This document shows positions 1 through 12,482 of a DNA stretch of 64,000 bases, piece after piece (the first letter of the stretch is position 1; each line of letters begins with the position of its first letter). The notes beneath the pieces were generated by a model that had not been told where the DNA came from, made no database searches, and saw only the letters and a list, made by a program, of their open reading frames with translations. The DNA is from Cellulomonas xiejunii (GTDB taxonomy: Bacteria > Actinomycetota > Actinomycetes > Actinomycetales > Cellulomonadaceae). Made by a program: the position numbers and the translations under genes. Where the stretch lies: positions 1,860,001-1,924,000 of the forward strand of contig NZ_CP101987.1 of assembly GCF_024508315.1 (NCBI RefSeq). Reading direction: 5' to 3'.

Positions 1-591
1 GTGGACCCAGACGGGGTCCCGGTCCCACGCGGGCGCTGCCAGGCCCGCGTCGAGCGCGTCGCGCAGGGCGTCGGCGTGCGGGACGTCGGCCGTCAGCCGC
101 GCCACCATCACGTCGTACCGCTGCGCGAGGGGCACGCCCCGGTACGGGTTGGTGGGCGCGTCGGGCGGCGCGGGGTGGTGCAGCGCGGCCAGCGCGTCGG
201 CGAGCTCCCTCGCCCAGCCGGTGCGCCCCGTGACCGGTGTCGCGGCGACAGGTGCGCCTTGCAGCCACGGCACGACGCTCCACGTCCACGGGTAGCCGAG
301 CCCTGGGCGGCCGTCGCGGACCGGGCGGGGGACGGGCACCGGCAGCTGCTCCGCGAGGACCGGCAGCCACCGCTGCTCGCGCTCGACGAGCGTCGACGAC
401 ATCTCCCGCACCGGGAACCGCAGCGCGAGGTCCTCGCCCAGCCGCCACGTGAGGTTGTCCCAGCCGAACGTGCGCCCGTGCAGCGGCAGGTGCGCGAGGT
501 CGGGGTGCTGCTGCACGAGCAGGGCGCGGGCGAGGTCCGCGTCGACGTCGATCTCGATCTTCGGATGGCGAGGCGGCGGGGATGTCGTCAC
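1..591 (-). CDS. Aminoglycoside phosphotransferase-like protein (3' end outside window)
   Basis: The reading frame runs off the left edge, so only the first 197 or so codons are visible. From a GTG at 591 it encodes a kinase-like N-lobe with the motifs PRHPKIEIDV, GRTFGWDNLTWRLG and LGYPW-WSVVPW. The last visible residues are PVWVH, just where the family's catalytic loop HGDLHPGN should begin. APH-family proteins phosphorylate small molecules with ATP, and actinobacterial members of this type seldom have a proven substrate. The gene lies 14 bp downstream of the LacI gene on the same strand and may be cotranscribed with it. A truncated paralogue, about three-quarters identical by eye over the first 125 residues, lies at 4151-4609. 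Confidence 0.8.
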   Translation of the reverse strand, partial: MTTSPPPRHPKIEIDVDADLARALLVQQHPDLAHLPLHGRTFGWDNLTWRLGEDLALRFPVREMSSTLVEREQRWLPVLAEQLPVPVPRPVRDGRPGLGYPWTWSVVPWLQGAPVAATPVTGRTGWARELADALAALHHPAPPDAPTNPYRGVPLAQRYDVMVARLTADVPHADALRDALDAGLAAPAWDRDPVWVH

Positions 592-605
592 GGGGTGACG
601 GTATG

Positions 606-1616
606 TCACGGCCGAGCGCTGCGGTCCGCGGGTGGGGCGGTGGACTCCCGCCAGACGACGGTGGTGAGCGGGGGCAGACCGTGGGGCGGCGGCTCCTGGC
701 TCAGGGCGGCGACGAGCTGCCGCATCGCGCGTCGTCCGGCCTCGGCGCGGTCGGTGTCGACGGTGGTGAGGGACGGTGTCAGGTAGGGCCCGACGGCGGC
801 GTTGTCCCACCCGGTGACGCTGACGTCCCCGGGGACGGACCAACCGCGCTCCGCTGCGCCACGCATCACGCCGACGGCGACGAGGTCGTTGCTCGCGATG
901 ACGGCGAGGGGCGGTGCGTCCTCGGGCAGCGACCTGATCGCGTCGAGACCCGCCTGGCCGGACCAGTCGCCCTCGACCACGCCGAGCGACGTCAGGCCGA
1001 GGCGCTCGACGGTCGCCAGGTATGCCTCACGCCGTGCCGCGGCGGACGCGTACTGCGACGGGCCCGCGACGTGGAGGAAGCGCGTGTGGCCGAGTGCGGC
1101 CAGCTGCTCGACGAAGGTCGCGACCGGTGAGGCGTCGACGAGGTCGCCGGCGGCGTGCATGTCGTCGTCGAACGTCTCGGACACCACGACGGGGACGCCG
1201 GAAGGTGCGTGCTCCACGACGGCGGGCAGGAGCGGGGTGAAGGAGAGGACCCCCTCGAACTGGCCGGACCGCGCGAGCTCGAGGACGCGCTCGGAGCGGG
1301 TCTCGACGCTGCCGTCGACGTGGAGGACGTCCATGACGTAGCCGGCGGCCTGCGCGGCGGCCGAGGCGCCCGCGAGCATGGCGGCGGGGTCGTAGGCGGG
1401 CAGTCCCATGACGGCCGCCACGCGTCCCGTGCGGCGGGTGCGCATCGCGCGGGCGGCGAGGTTCGGCCGGTAGTCCAGCTGCTCGGCTGCCCGCCGGACG
1501 CGCTCGCGCGTCGCGGGGGAGATCGACCCCTTGCCCGCGAGCACGTAGGAGACGGTCGACTGCGCCACGCCCGCCAGGCGTGCGACGTCGCGGCTGGTCG
1601 CGCGCGGTGCGTGCAT
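606..1616 (-). CDS. LacI-family transcriptional regulator
   Basis: This 336-residue repressor-type protein has an N-terminal LacI helix-turn-helix (TSRDVARLAGVAQSTVSYVL) and hinge, followed by a periplasmic-binding-protein-like effector domain; VIASNDLVAVGVMR and DVSVTGWDN are typical of that fold. The ATG at 1616 is chosen over upstream starts because a GGAGG lies about 6 bases before it and the HTH begins immediately after it. The gene is divergent from two Gfo/Idh/MocA oxidoreductase genes. The 179-bp space between them holds two GATACGTATC palindromes of the kind LacI proteins bind. I infer that it represses the oxidoreductase genes and itself until a sugar or polyol ligand is present. 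The ligand cannot be read from the sequence. Confidence 0.92.
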   Translation of the reverse strand: MHAPRATSRDVARLAGVAQSTVSYVLAGKGSISPATRERVRRAAEQLDYRPNLAARAMRTRRTGRVAAVMGLPAYDPAAMLAGASAAAQAAGYVMDVLHVDGSVETRSERVLELARSGQFEGVLSFTPLLPAVVEHAPSGVPVVVSETFDDDMHAAGDLVDASPVATFVEQLAALGHTRFLHVAGPSQYASAAARREAYLATVERLGLTSLGVVEGDWSGQAGLDAIRSLPEDAPPLAVIASNDLVAVGVMRGAAERGWSVPGDVSVTGWDNAAVGPYLTPSLTTVDTDRAEAGRRAMRQLVAALSQEPPPHGLPPLTTVVWRESTAPPADRSARP

Positions 1617-1717
1617 GTCGGTCCTCCGCCGGGGTGGACTCCTGCCGACCGGGACTGCCCCGGCGCGGTGCGATGTCGTCACGGCTTGACGGGTGCACCC
1701 GTGACCCGCATCCTACC

Positions 1718-1731
1718 GTGATACGTATCAC
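1718..1731. promoter_or_regulatory. Palindromic LacI-type operator 1
   Basis: GTGATACGTATCAC is a perfect 14-bp palindrome with the central CG common in LacI-family operators. It lies between the divergent LacI and oxidoreductase genes, 64 bp before the oxidoreductase start. Binding by the adjacent regulator is inferred. Confidence 0.75.
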
Positions 1732-1734
1732 TGC

Positions 1735-1746
1735 TGATACGTATCA
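1735..1746. promoter_or_regulatory. Palindromic LacI-type operator 2
   Basis: TGATACGTATCA repeats the core of operator 1. The two centres are 16 bp apart, about one and a half helical turns, so two repressor dimers could sit side by side on the same promoter. Confidence 0.72.
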
Positions 1747-1795
1747 CCCTCGTGTGCGTCGACAGCACGCACACCGGCACCAAGGAGCCCGGACC

Positions 1796-2959
1796 ATGCT
1801 CAACGTCGGCGTCGTCGGGACCGGCAGCATCGCGGCAGCGCACCTCGCGGGCTACGCAGCGTTCCCCGAGGAGTGCCGCGTCGTCGCGCTGCACGACGTC
1901 GTGGCGTCCCGTGCGCACGACACGAAGGCCGCCCTCGGGCTCGGCGACGCCGACGTCGTCGGGTACGAGGAGCTCCTGGCACGCCGGGACGTCGACCTGT
2001 TGAGCGTCTGCACGCCGCCGTCGACGCACCGGCAGCTCACGGTGGACCTCCTCCTCTCGGGCAAGAACGTCATCGTCGAGAAGCCGATGGCGCCCTCGGT
2101 CGCCGCGTGCGACGAGATGCTCGCGGCCGCACGCGAGGCCGGGAGGACGCTCAGCGTGGTCGCGCAGAACCGGTTCCGCAACGACCTGGCCGCGGTGAAG
2201 GAGACGGTCGACTCGGGACTTCTCGGACCCGTGTCGCACGCCCGTGTCGACTCCGCGTGGTGGCGGGGCACGTCGTACTACGACCTCGACTGGCGGGGCA
2301 CCTGGCAGTCCGAGGGCGGCGGCCCCACGCTCAACCACGCGATCCACCACATCGACCTTCTGCTGTGGATGCTCGGCCGGCCCGAGCGCGTCACAGCCGT
2401 CATGACCAACGCCTGGCACGACAACTCCGAGGTCGAGGACCTCTCGGTCGCGCTGCTCGAGTGGGAGCGGACGATCGCCACGCTGACGGCGTCCGTCGTC
2501 CACCACGGCGAGCAGCAGGCCTTCGCGGTCCAGGGCCGCGACGCCGCCGTCGCCCAGCCGTGGTCGGTGCAGGCGGAGTCCGCCCAGCCCAACGGCTTCC
2601 CGGGACGCGGCGGCAACGCCGAGCTGGTCGCCCGGATCGAGAGGCTCGCCGCCGACCGTGCCCCGCTCGTCCACGAAGGACACGCGGGTCAGGTCGGCGA
2701 TGTGATGGCCGCGCTCGTCGCCGGCCGTGCGCCGGCGATCACGGGCGAGGACGGTCGCCGCACGGTGGAGGTGGTCACCGCCGTCTACCAGGCCGCGATC
2801 GAGCGTCGGCCCGTCGACCTGCCGCTCGATCCCGCGTCCCCGTGGTACACCGGCGAGGCACTGCTGGCGCGGGCGCCGCGGTACCACGAGAAGACCGGCG
2901 CGGTGGCGTCGCAGGAGGGCGTGATCTCCCTCGGCGGCTCGCCCGGCCCGCACGCCTGA
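1796..2959 (+). CDS. Gfo/Idh/MocA-family NAD(P)-dependent oxidoreductase
   Basis: The 387-residue protein has an N-terminal Rossmann fold with the dinucleotide motif GVVGTGSIAAAHL. The family's EKP motif follows (VIVEKPMAPS, Lys implicated in catalysis), then the C-terminal substrate domain with HAIHHIDLLLWMLG. Members oxidise or reduce sugars, inositols and related polyols using NAD(P). The ATG at 1796 is preceded at 8 bases by AAGGAG, which excludes the longer frame starting near 1580. The gene sits just downstream of the twin LacI operators and 99 bp before a second family member, so the two probably act on one carbohydrate. No kinase or transporter for that sugar is in view, so the substrate is unknown. 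Confidence 0.9.
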   Translation: MLNVGVVGTGSIAAAHLAGYAAFPEECRVVALHDVVASRAHDTKAALGLGDADVVGYEELLARRDVDLLSVCTPPSTHRQLTVDLLLSGKNVIVEKPMAPSVAACDEMLAAAREAGRTLSVVAQNRFRNDLAAVKETVDSGLLGPVSHARVDSAWWRGTSYYDLDWRGTWQSEGGGPTLNHAIHHIDLLLWMLGRPERVTAVMTNAWHDNSEVEDLSVALLEWERTIATLTASVVHHGEQQAFAVQGRDAAVAQPWSVQAESAQPNGFPGRGGNAELVARIERLAADRAPLVHEGHAGQVGDVMAALVAGRAPAITGEDGRRTVEVVTAVYQAAIERRPVDLPLDPASPWYTGEALLARAPRYHEKTGAVASQEGVISLGGSPGPHA

Positions 2960-3058
2960 CGCGACATCGTCACCGGTGGTGCGGCGCGTCGAGCGCCGCG
3001 CCGATCCCAGCCCCGGCCTGCGCGCCCGCCAGGCTCTGACATCCGAGGAGCACGCCCG

Positions 3059-4141
3059 ATGAGCAGGACCGACGGCTCGACCTACGCCCCCGACCCCGTC
3101 CCCGCCCCGGTGGTGGGACCGGGGGAGTTCACCATCGCCGCGATCGGCCTGGACCACGGGCACATCCACGGCCAGGTCGGCGGCCTGATCGGTGCGGGCG
3201 CCGAGCTGGCGTGGGTCTACGACCCGGACCCGCGCAAGAGCGAGGCCTTCGCCGCCCGACACCCCGACGTCAGGATCGCGCGCAGCGAGGACGAGGTGCT
3301 CGACGACCCCGCCGTGCACCTCGTCGCCGGCGCCGCTGTCACGTCCGAGCGCTGCGCCCTGGGCATCCGCGTCATGGAGGCGGGCAAGGACTACTTCACC
3401 GACAAGGCGCCGCTGACCACGCTCGAGCAGCTCGCGGCCGCGAAGGACGCCGTCGCCCGGACGGGGCGCAAGTACGCGGTGTACTACTCGGAGCGGCTGC
3501 ACGTGGAGACGGCCGTGTTCGCGTCGCAGCTGATCGCCCAGGGCGCGATCGGGCGCGTCCTGCAGGTCATCGGCACCGGCCCGCACCGGCTCGGCACCGG
3601 ACGCCCGGAGTGGTTCTTCGACAAGGAGCGGTACGGCGGCATCCTGTGCGACATCGGCTCGCACCAGATCGAGCAGATCCTGCACTACACGGGTGCATCC
3701 GACGGTGAGGTCGTCCGGTCGCAGGTCGCGAACTACCACCACCCCGAGCACCCGGGCCTCGACGACTTCGGCGACGCGATGCTGGTCATGGACAACGGTG
3801 CCACCGGCTACTTCCGCTGCGACTGGTTCACCCCGGACGGCCTGCAGACCTGGGGCGACGGCCGCTCGATCATCCTGGGCACCGAGGGGTTCATCGAGCA
3901 GCGCAAGTACATGCAGCTCGGCGAACCGCAGTCCACCGGCGGCCACCTCTACCTCGCGAACGGCGAGCAGGAGACCTCCTTCCACCTCACGGGCGAGGTG
4001 GGCTACCCGTACTTCGGCGAGCTGGTCCTCGACTGCCTGAACCGCACCGAGAACGCCATGACCCAGCAGCACGCGTTCAAGGCCGCCGAGCTGTCGGTCA
4101 AGGCGCAGGCCCACGCCGTCGACCTCACCGGGCGCGACTGA
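3059..4141 (+). CDS. Gfo/Idh/MocA-family oxidoreductase, second paralogue
   Basis: This 360-residue protein has the Gfo/Idh/MocA two-domain layout. The nucleotide-binding glycine loop is unusual: IGLDHGHIHGQVGG instead of GxGxxG, a variant seen in one family branch. The EKP region reads FTDKAPLTT and the substrate-domain motif is DIGSHQIEQILHYTG. GAGGAG lies about 9 bases before the ATG. It is downstream of the first oxidoreductase on the same strand and probably under the same LacI control. The two proteins are only distantly similar, so they more likely perform successive steps than duplicate each other. Confidence 0.88.
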   Translation: MSRTDGSTYAPDPVPAPVVGPGEFTIAAIGLDHGHIHGQVGGLIGAGAELAWVYDPDPRKSEAFAARHPDVRIARSEDEVLDDPAVHLVAGAAVTSERCALGIRVMEAGKDYFTDKAPLTTLEQLAAAKDAVARTGRKYAVYYSERLHVETAVFASQLIAQGAIGRVLQVIGTGPHRLGTGRPEWFFDKERYGGILCDIGSHQIEQILHYTGASDGEVVRSQVANYHHPEHPGLDDFGDAMLVMDNGATGYFRCDWFTPDGLQTWGDGRSIILGTEGFIEQRKYMQLGEPQSTGGHLYLANGEQETSFHLTGEVGYPYFGELVLDCLNRTENAMTQQHAFKAAELSVKAQAHAVDLTGRD

Positions 4142-4150
4142 GCGTCTGCA

Positions 4151-4609
4151 TCAGCGTTGCGTGACGCGCGCGCCGGAGCCGGGACGTGAGCGGCCGAGGC
4201 GCGTCAGTCGAGTGCGACCGGCGAGCTCGTCCGCCCACGGCGTCCGCGTCGACGGCTCGGTGGCGGCGACGACCTCACCGCCCAGCCAGGGCACCACGCT
4301 CCACACCCACGGGTAGCCGAGCCCCGGAGCACCGTCGCGCACGGGGACCGGCACGGGGACGGGAAGCCGCGGGGCGATGACGGGCAGCCAGCGCTGCTCG
4401 TGCTCGACGAGCAGGGCGGACATCTCCCGGACGGGGAACCGCAGCGCGAGGTGGTCGCCGAGGCGCCACGTGAGGTTGTCCCACCCGAACGTGCGGCCGT
4501 GCAGGCGCAGGCGGGCCAGGTCGGGGTGCTGCTCGGCAAGCAGCGCCCGGGCGAGGTCGGCGGTGACGTCGATCTCGATCTTCGGGTGCCGGGGCGACGG
4601 GGCAGTCAC
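4151..4609 (-). pseudogene. Truncated aminoglycoside phosphotransferase-like gene
   Basis: The frame starts with a GTG at 4609 that overlaps the stop of the NUDIX gene (GTGA) and matches the APH-like gene at 1-591 through PRHPKIEIDV, GRTFGWDNLTWRLG and LGYPWVWSVVPW. Similarity ends near residue 130, after TPWADELA. About 22 unrelated residues follow before the stop, leaving 152 residues without the catalytic HGD loop or C-lobe. It cannot be an active kinase as drawn. The start overlap suggests it was once the fourth gene of the guaB1-amidotransferase-NUDIX operon and lost its 3' end when the neighbouring LacI/oxidoreductase DNA arrived or was rearranged. Confidence 0.7.
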
Positions 4610-5282
4610 GGCGTGACGACCCGCTCGTGGTCCCAGGGGACCGACCAGCCCGCGGCGTCGAGCACCCCCGCCAGCACGAGCGCCGTGAAGCCCCACACGA
4701 CGACGCCGCCGTCGAGCTCGAACGCCGGCGTGCGCAGCCGGCCCCGACCCGCGGTGTGCACGACGACGCCGCGGCGGGCGGGGTCCACGAGGTCGGCCAC
4801 GGGCGCCCGGAACACGTCCACCGCCTCGCGGTGGTCCACCGCGACGACGCGGGACGGCACGGACCACCAGGCGAGGACCGGCGTGACGAGGTTGTCGCTC
4901 ACCGGCACCGGGACGTCGGCGAGCGTGCCGAGCACGTCGACGCCGGACGGGTCGAGCCCGGTCTCCTCGACCGCCTCGCGCAGCGCCGCGCCGACCGGTC
5001 CGTCGTCCCCGGGGTCGATGCCGCCACCAGGGAACGCCACCTGCCCCGGGTGGTGGGCCAGGGTCGCGGCCCGCCGGTGCAGCAGCACGTCGAGCTCGGC
5101 GGGCACGGGCAGCACGTCCCCGTGCGCCGGCACCGCGTCCAGCACGCCGAAGAGCACGAGCACCGCCGAGCGCCGCGCAGGCGGGGTCCCGTCACCGCGC
5201 CGGAGCGGGACGCCCGGCCAGGTGACGCCCTCGCGCGCCACGCGGACCAGGTCGGCGTGCGCGTCCTCGACGGCGCGGGGTG

Positions 5283-5286
<4 letters not shown>
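4606..5286 (-). CDS. NUDIX hydrolase (CoA pyrophosphatase-like)
   Basis: The 226-residue protein carries a complete NUDIX box around residues 90-112: GGGIDPGDDG, then LREAVEETGLD, with the metal-binding REAVEE. The preceding LLHRRAATLAHHPGQVAFPGG and its length fit the NudL/YeaB group, which cleave CoA or related nucleoside diphosphate derivatives. The exact substrate is uncertain. The GTG at 5286 overlaps the amidotransferase stop by 4 bp, and the gene's own stop overlaps the truncated APH start, so it lies inside a tightly coupled operon. Confidence 0.85.
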
Positions 5287-7465
<2,179 letters not shown>

Positions 7466-7534
7466 TCATCCTAGCGAGAGGGCCGTGCCGCGCCGCCCAG
7501 CGGCGCACGGCCGGACGCCGGTAGTCTCGCGCGC

Positions 7535-8143
7535 ATGCTCGTGGCGCTCACCGGTATCGGCCTGTCGGCCGCAGCGGGCCTGAACGCGTACATCCCGTTC
7601 CTGGTCGTCGCGCTGCTCGCGCGGTTCACCGACCTCGTCACGCTGCCGTCGGGCCTCGCCTGGATGGAGAGCTCGTGGGCCATCGGTGTCGGCGTGGTCC
7701 TGCTGCTGGCCGACGTCGTCCTGGACAAGGTGCCTGCGGTCGACACCGTCAACGACGCGGTGCAGACGTTCATCCGGCCCGCGACCGGCGGGATCGTGTT
7801 CGCCGCGACGTCCGCCGCCGAGGAGCTCGAGACGTCGTCGTGGGTCCAGGACAACCCGTGGCTGCCGATCGTCGCGGGCGTCGTCGTCTCCGGGCTCGTG
7901 CACGCCGGCAAGGCCGCCGCGCGGCCGGTGGTCAACGCAGGCACGGGCGGGCTCGGCGCGCCGGTCGTCTCGACCCTCGAGGACGGCGCGTCGGTCGGGC
8001 TGAGCCTGATCGCGGTCTTCCTGCCGGTGCTCGTGCTGCTCGTGCTGGCCGTGGCAATCTGGGCACTGGTGGTGCTGCGTCGGCGGTGGCGGGCGAGACG
8101 TCCGCCGCGCAAGCGGCAGGACGGACCGCTGCCCGGGATCTAG
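7535..8143 (+). CDS. DUF4126 membrane protein
   Basis: The 202-residue integral membrane protein begins with the DUF4126 signature [20 protein letters not shown]. About four hydrophobic segments follow, ending in a strongly hydrophobic helix near residues 152-178 and a basic [13 protein letters not shown] tail facing the cytoplasm. The function of the family is unknown. It lies 62 bp upstream of dxs on the same strand and may share its transcript. Confidence 0.82.
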   Translation: MLVALTGIGLSAAAGLNAYIPFLVVALLARFTDLVTLPSGLAWMESSWAIGVGVVLLLADVVLDKVPAVDTVNDAVQTFIRPATGGIVFAATSAAEELETSSWVQDNPWLPIVAGVVVSGLVHAGKAAARPVVNAGTGGLGAPVVSTLEDGASVGLSLIAVFLPVLVLLVLAVAIWALVVLRRRWRARRPPRKRQDGPLPGI

Positions 8144-8205
8144 AGTGGGACGTCCGGAACCGCCGGGACACCGCCGGTCGGACCCGGCACGACAGGGAGG
8201 CCCAC

Positions 8206-10083
8206 GTGGGGCTGCTCGACGGCATATCGTCACCGCAGGACGTGCGTCGGCTCACGACGCAGGAGGTCAGTGACCTCGCGGACGAGATCCGCGCGTTCCT
8301 CGTGGACCAGGTCTCGCGCACCGGGGGGCACCTCGGTCCGAACCTCGGCGTGGTCGAGCTGTCCATCGCGTTGCACCGCGTGTTCGACTCCCCGCGCGAC
8401 ACGATCGTGTTCGACACCGGGCACCAGGCCTACGTGCACAAGATGCTGACCGGTCGGCGGGACTTCTCGGGGCTGCGCCGGCGCGGCGGGATGTCGGGCT
8501 ACCCGAGTCGGGCCGAGTCCGAGCACGACGTGGTGGAGAACTCCCACGCGTCGACTGCCCTGTCCTGGGCGGACGGCATCGCGAAGGGGCGCCAGCTGCG
8601 CGGCGAGAGCGACCGGCACACGGTCGCGGTGATCGGTGACGGCGCGCTCACCGGGGGGATGGCCTGGGAAGCGCTCAACAACATCGCCGCCGGCGTGGAC
8701 CGTCGCCTGGTCATCGTCGTCAACGACAACGGACGGTCCTACGCGCCGACGATCGGCGGCCTCGCGCAGCACCTCGACACGCTGCGCACGACGCAGGGTT
8801 ACGAGTCGGTGCTCACGTGGGGCAAGACGACGCTGCGGCGCTCGGGCCCGCCCGGACGGCTGGCCTACGAGGCGCTGCACGGCCTGAAGAAGGGCATCAA
8901 GGACGTCGTCGCACCGCAGGGCATGTTCGAGGACCTCGGCCTGAAGTACGTCGGCCCGGTCGACGGGCACGACGAGCAGGCCGTGGAGCACGCGCTGCGC
9001 CGCGCGCGGGCGTACGGCGGGCCCGTGATCGTGCACGTCATCACCGAGAAGGGGCGCGGCTACACGCCGGCCGAGCAGGACGTCGCGGACCGGTTCCACG
9101 CCGTCGGCAAGATCCACCCCGAGACGGGTCTGCCGCTCGCGCCCTCGCGCTTCGGCTGGACCAGCGTGTTCGCCGACGAGATCGTCCGGATCGGACGACG
9201 ACGTCCCGACGTCGTCGCCATCACGGCGGCCATGCTGCAGCCGGTGGGGCTCGCGCCGTTCGCCGCCGAGTTCCCCGACCGGGTGTTCGACGTCGGGATC
9301 GCCGAGCAGCACGCGGCGACGTCCGCCGCGGGCATGGCCTTCGCAGGGCTCCACCCCGTCGTCGCCGTCTACGCGACCTTCCTGAACCGCGCGTTCGACC
9401 AGGTCCTCATGGACGTCGCGCTGCACCGCGCGGGTGTCACCTTCGTCCTCGACCGGGCCGGGATCACGGGTGACGACGGGGCCAGCCACAACGGCATGTG
9501 GGACCTCGCGATGCTCTCGATCGTCCCGGGCCTGCGGCTCGCCGCCCCGCGCGACGAGCCGACGCTGCGTGCCGCGCTGCGGCAGGCGGTCGACGTGGAC
9601 GACGCCCCCACGGTCGTCCGCTACCCCAAGGGCACGATGGGGGACCCGGTCCCCGCGCTGGAGGACGTCGACGGCGTCGACGTCCTCGCGCGGCACGACG
9701 GTGACGCGAGTCGCGTCCTCGTCGTCGGGATCGGCTCGATGGTGGGCACGGCGCTCGCGGTCGGCGAGCTCGTCGCCGCGCACGGCGCGGCGGTCACGGT
9801 CGTCGACCCGCGGTGGGCACTGCCCGTGCCGACGGCGCTCGTGAAGCTCGTCGGTGAGCACGACCACGTCGTGACGCTCGAGGACGGGCTGGTCGACGGC
9901 GGCATCGGGTCGCTCCTGGCGCAGCGTGCGCGTGAGGCGAACATCGGCACGAGCGTGCAGTCGTTCGGCATCGCGGCGCGGTTCCTCGACCACGGGACGC
10001 CTGACGAGATCGTCGACGAGCTGCGGCTGGGGCCGCACGACGTCGCGGGGGATGTCCTGGCCGCGCTCCACGCCCGCGGGTGA
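8206..10083 (+). CDS. dxs: 1-deoxy-D-xylulose-5-phosphate synthase
   Basis: Dxs condenses pyruvate and glyceraldehyde 3-phosphate with thiamine diphosphate, the first step of the MEP isoprenoid pathway. The 625-residue protein is full length. It has the N-terminal [16 protein letters not shown] and [13 protein letters not shown] segments, the ThDP/Mg motif [16 protein letters not shown], and the pyrimidine-domain glutamate in [15 protein letters not shown]. The GTG at 8206 is chosen because AGGGAGG lies 5 bases upstream; the longer frame from 7675 overlaps DUF4126 and is a shadow. A Dxs in this position near the RNase D/DUF3000 block is common in actinobacteria. Confidence 0.96.
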   Translation: MGLLDGISSPQDVRRLTTQEVSDLADEIRAFLVDQVSRTGGHLGPNLGVVELSIALHRVFDSPRDTIVFDTGHQAYVHKMLTGRRDFSGLRRRGGMSGYPSRAESEHDVVENSHASTALSWADGIAKGRQLRGESDRHTVAVIGDGALTGGMAWEALNNIAAGVDRRLVIVVNDNGRSYAPTIGGLAQHLDTLRTTQGYESVLTWGKTTLRRSGPPGRLAYEALHGLKKGIKDVVAPQGMFEDLGLKYVGPVDGHDEQAVEHALRRARAYGGPVIVHVITEKGRGYTPAEQDVADRFHAVGKIHPETGLPLAPSRFGWTSVFADEIVRIGRRRPDVVAITAAMLQPVGLAPFAAEFPDRVFDVGIAEQHAATSAAGMAFAGLHPVVAVYATFLNRAFDQVLMDVALHRAGVTFVLDRAGITGDDGASHNGMWDLAMLSIVPGLRLAAPRDEPTLRAALRQAVDVDDAPTVVRYPKGTMGDPVPALEDVDGVDVLARHDGDASRVLVVGIGSMVGTALAVGELVAAHGAAVTVVDPRWALPVPTALVKLVGEHDHVVTLEDGLVDGGIGSLLAQRAREANIGTSVQSFGIAARFLDHGTPDEIVDELRLGPHDVAGDVLAALHARG

Positions 10084-10205
10084 ACCCTGCCGGCGTGTGG
10101 CAGGCGTCACTGCGGCGACGGTCGACGGGGGACCGAGGTCCCAAGACATCCCATCATTTGATCCGTAGCGTCTGAGACATCGACCCGGACCCCAGGGAGA
10201 CCCAG

Positions 10206-12476
10206 ATGTCCATCACCTCCGTACCCAGTAACCGCAGCGACATTGCCGTACCCGCGGCCTGGGAGGGATTCGTCACGGGACCGTGGACCGACCAGGTCGA
10301 CGTCCGTGACTTCATCCAGCGCAACTACACGCCCTACGAGGGCGACGCGAGCTTCCTCGCCGGACCCACGGCCCGCACCACGGGCATCTGGGCCAAGCTC
10401 TCGGAGATGTTCCCGGCCGAGCGTGAGAAGGGCGTCTACGACGTCGACCCCACCACGCCGTCGACCATCACGTCGCACGCCCCTGGCTACATCGACGAGG
10501 GCAACGAGGTCATCGTCGGCCTGCAGACCGACGCCCCGCTGAAGCGCGCCATCATCCCCAACGGCGGTTGGCGGATGGTGCAGACGTCGCTGGAGACCTA
10601 CGGGTACGAGGCGCCGCAGGAGATCATCGACATCTACACGAAGTACCGCAAGACCCACAACGACGGGGTCTTCGACGTGTACCCGCCGAACGTCCGCGCC
10701 GCGCGCTCGTCCCACATCATTACTGGCCTGCCGGACGCCTACGGCCGCGGTCGCATCATCGGCGACTACCGCCGTGTCGCGCTGTACGGCGTCGACCAGC
10801 TCATCGCCGCCAAGAAGCTCGAGAAGGCCTCGCTCGACATGGAGCGGTCCGTCGAGGACGTCATCCGGGACCGCGAGGAGCTCTCCGAGCAGATCCGCGC
10901 GCTGGGCGAGCTCAAGCAGATGGCGGCCTCCTACGGCTACGACATCTCGCAGCCGGCGACCAACGCCCGCGAGGCCGTGCAGTGGCTGTACTTCGGCTAC
11001 CTCGCCGCCGTGAAGGAGCAGAACGGCGCCGCGATGTCGCTGGGCCGCACCTCCACCTTCCTCGACGTGTACCTGCAGCGGGACATCGCCGCAGGCGTGC
11101 TGTCCGAGGAGCAGGCGCAGGAGATCATCGACGACTTCGTCATCAAGCTGCGCATCGTCCGCTTCCTGCGCACGCCGGAGTACGACCAGCTCTTCTCGGG
11201 CGACCCGACCTGGGTGACGGAGTCCATCGGCGGCATCGGCGAGGACGGGCGCCCGCTCGTCACGAAGACGTCGTTCCGGTTCCTGCAGACGCTGTACAAC
11301 CTCGGCCCGGCCCCCGAGCCGAACATGACGGTGTTCTGGAGCGAGCGCCTGCCCGAGGGCTTCAAGCGGTTCTGCGCCCAGGTGTCGATCGACACGTCGG
11401 CCGTGCAGTACGAGTCCGACGAGCTCATCCGCGCCTCCTGGGGCGACGACGCGGCCATCGCGTGCTGCGTGTCCCCGATGCGGGTCGGCAAGCAGATGCA
11501 GTTCTTCGGTGCACGGGTCAACGTCGCCAAGGCGCTGCTCTACTCGATCAACGGTGGCCGTGACGAGATCACCGGCAAGCAGATCGCCCCGGTCAGCGCG
11601 CCCGTCGAGGGCGACGTGCTCGACTACGACGACGTGCTCGCCAAGTTCGACAAGACGCTCGACTGGCTGGCCGAGACGTACGTCGACGCGCTGAACTGCG
11701 TGCACTACATGCACGACAAGTACGCGTACGAGCGCATCGAGATGGCGCTGCACGACCGCACCGTCCTGCGGACGCTGGCCTGCGGCATCGCCGGTCTGTC
11801 CGTCGTCACGGACTCGCTGTCGGCGATGAAGTACGCCAAGGTGACGCCCCTGCGGACCGCGGACGGCCTCATCACGGAGTACGCGATCGAGGGCGACTTC
11901 CCGACGTACGGCAACGACGACGACCGGGCCGACGACATCGCGGTGTGGCTCGTGCGGCGCTTCATGGAGAAGATCCGCGCGGTGCCGACCTACCGCAACG
12001 CGCTGCACACGCAGTCGGTGCTGACGATCACGTCGAACGTCGTGTACGGCAAGAACACCGGGTCGACCCCCGACGGGCGCAAGCTCGGCGAGCCCTTCGC
12101 GCCTGGCGCCAACCCGATGAACGGCCGTGACACGCACGGCATGCTGGCATCCGCGCTGTCGGTCGCCAAGCTGCCGTACTCCGAGGCGCAGGATGGCATC
12201 TCGCTCACCTCGTCGATCGTGCCTTCCGGGCTCGGCCGGACGCCGGAGGAGCAGGTGACGAACCTCGTCGGTCTGCTGGACGCGTACGTGCTGTCCGCCG
12301 GGTACCACATGAACATCAACGTGCTGAACCGCGAGACGCTCGTGGATGCCATGGAGCACCCGGAGAACTACCCGCAGCTGACGATCCGCGTCTCGGGCTA
12401 CGCCGTGAACTTCGTGCGGCTGACGCGCGAGCAGCAGCTCGACGTGCTGTCCCGCACGTTCCACGGCGGGGTCTGA
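10206..12476 (+). CDS. pflB: Formate C-acetyltransferase (pyruvate formate-lyase)
   Basis: PFL is an oxygen-sensitive glycyl-radical enzyme that splits pyruvate with CoA into acetyl-CoA and formate. The 756-residue protein has the adjacent catalytic cysteines in [11 protein letters not shown] and the C-terminal radical loop RVSGYAVNF whose Gly carries the radical, so both essential elements are intact. AGGGAGA precedes the ATG by 5-6 bases. The activase gene follows after a strong hairpin. PFL implies that the organism ferments or survives without oxygen, as known for Cellulomonas. No clear FNR- or Rex-type operator could be picked out in the 122 bp upstream. Confidence 0.97.
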   Translation: MSITSVPSNRSDIAVPAAWEGFVTGPWTDQVDVRDFIQRNYTPYEGDASFLAGPTARTTGIWAKLSEMFPAEREKGVYDVDPTTPSTITSHAPGYIDEGNEVIVGLQTDAPLKRAIIPNGGWRMVQTSLETYGYEAPQEIIDIYTKYRKTHNDGVFDVYPPNVRAARSSHIITGLPDAYGRGRIIGDYRRVALYGVDQLIAAKKLEKASLDMERSVEDVIRDREELSEQIRALGELKQMAASYGYDISQPATNAREAVQWLYFGYLAAVKEQNGAAMSLGRTSTFLDVYLQRDIAAGVLSEEQAQEIIDDFVIKLRIVRFLRTPEYDQLFSGDPTWVTESIGGIGEDGRPLVTKTSFRFLQTLYNLGPAPEPNMTVFWSERLPEGFKRFCAQVSIDTSAVQYESDELIRASWGDDAAIACCVSPMRVGKQMQFFGARVNVAKALLYSINGGRDEITGKQIAPVSAPVEGDVLDYDDVLAKFDKTLDWLAETYVDALNCVHYMHDKYAYERIEMALHDRTVLRTLACGIAGLSVVTDSLSAMKYAKVTPLRTADGLITEYAIEGDFPTYGNDDDRADDIAVWLVRRFMEKIRAVPTYRNALHTQSVLTITSNVVYGKNTGSTPDGRKLGEPFAPGANPMNGRDTHGMLASALSVAKLPYSEAQDGISLTSSIVPSGLGRTPEEQVTNLVGLLDAYVLSAGYHMNINVLNRETLVDAMEHPENYPQLTIRVSGYAVNFVRLTREQQLDVLSRTFHGGV

Positions 12477-12482
12477 TCCACA

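Noticed and set aside
581..1684. Direct repeat GATGTCGTCACGG at 581-593 and 1672-1684 as possible insertion-target duplication
   Set aside because: Thirteen bases of common high-G+C composition can recur by chance. The copies flank only the lacI gene and no transposase or att structure is present.
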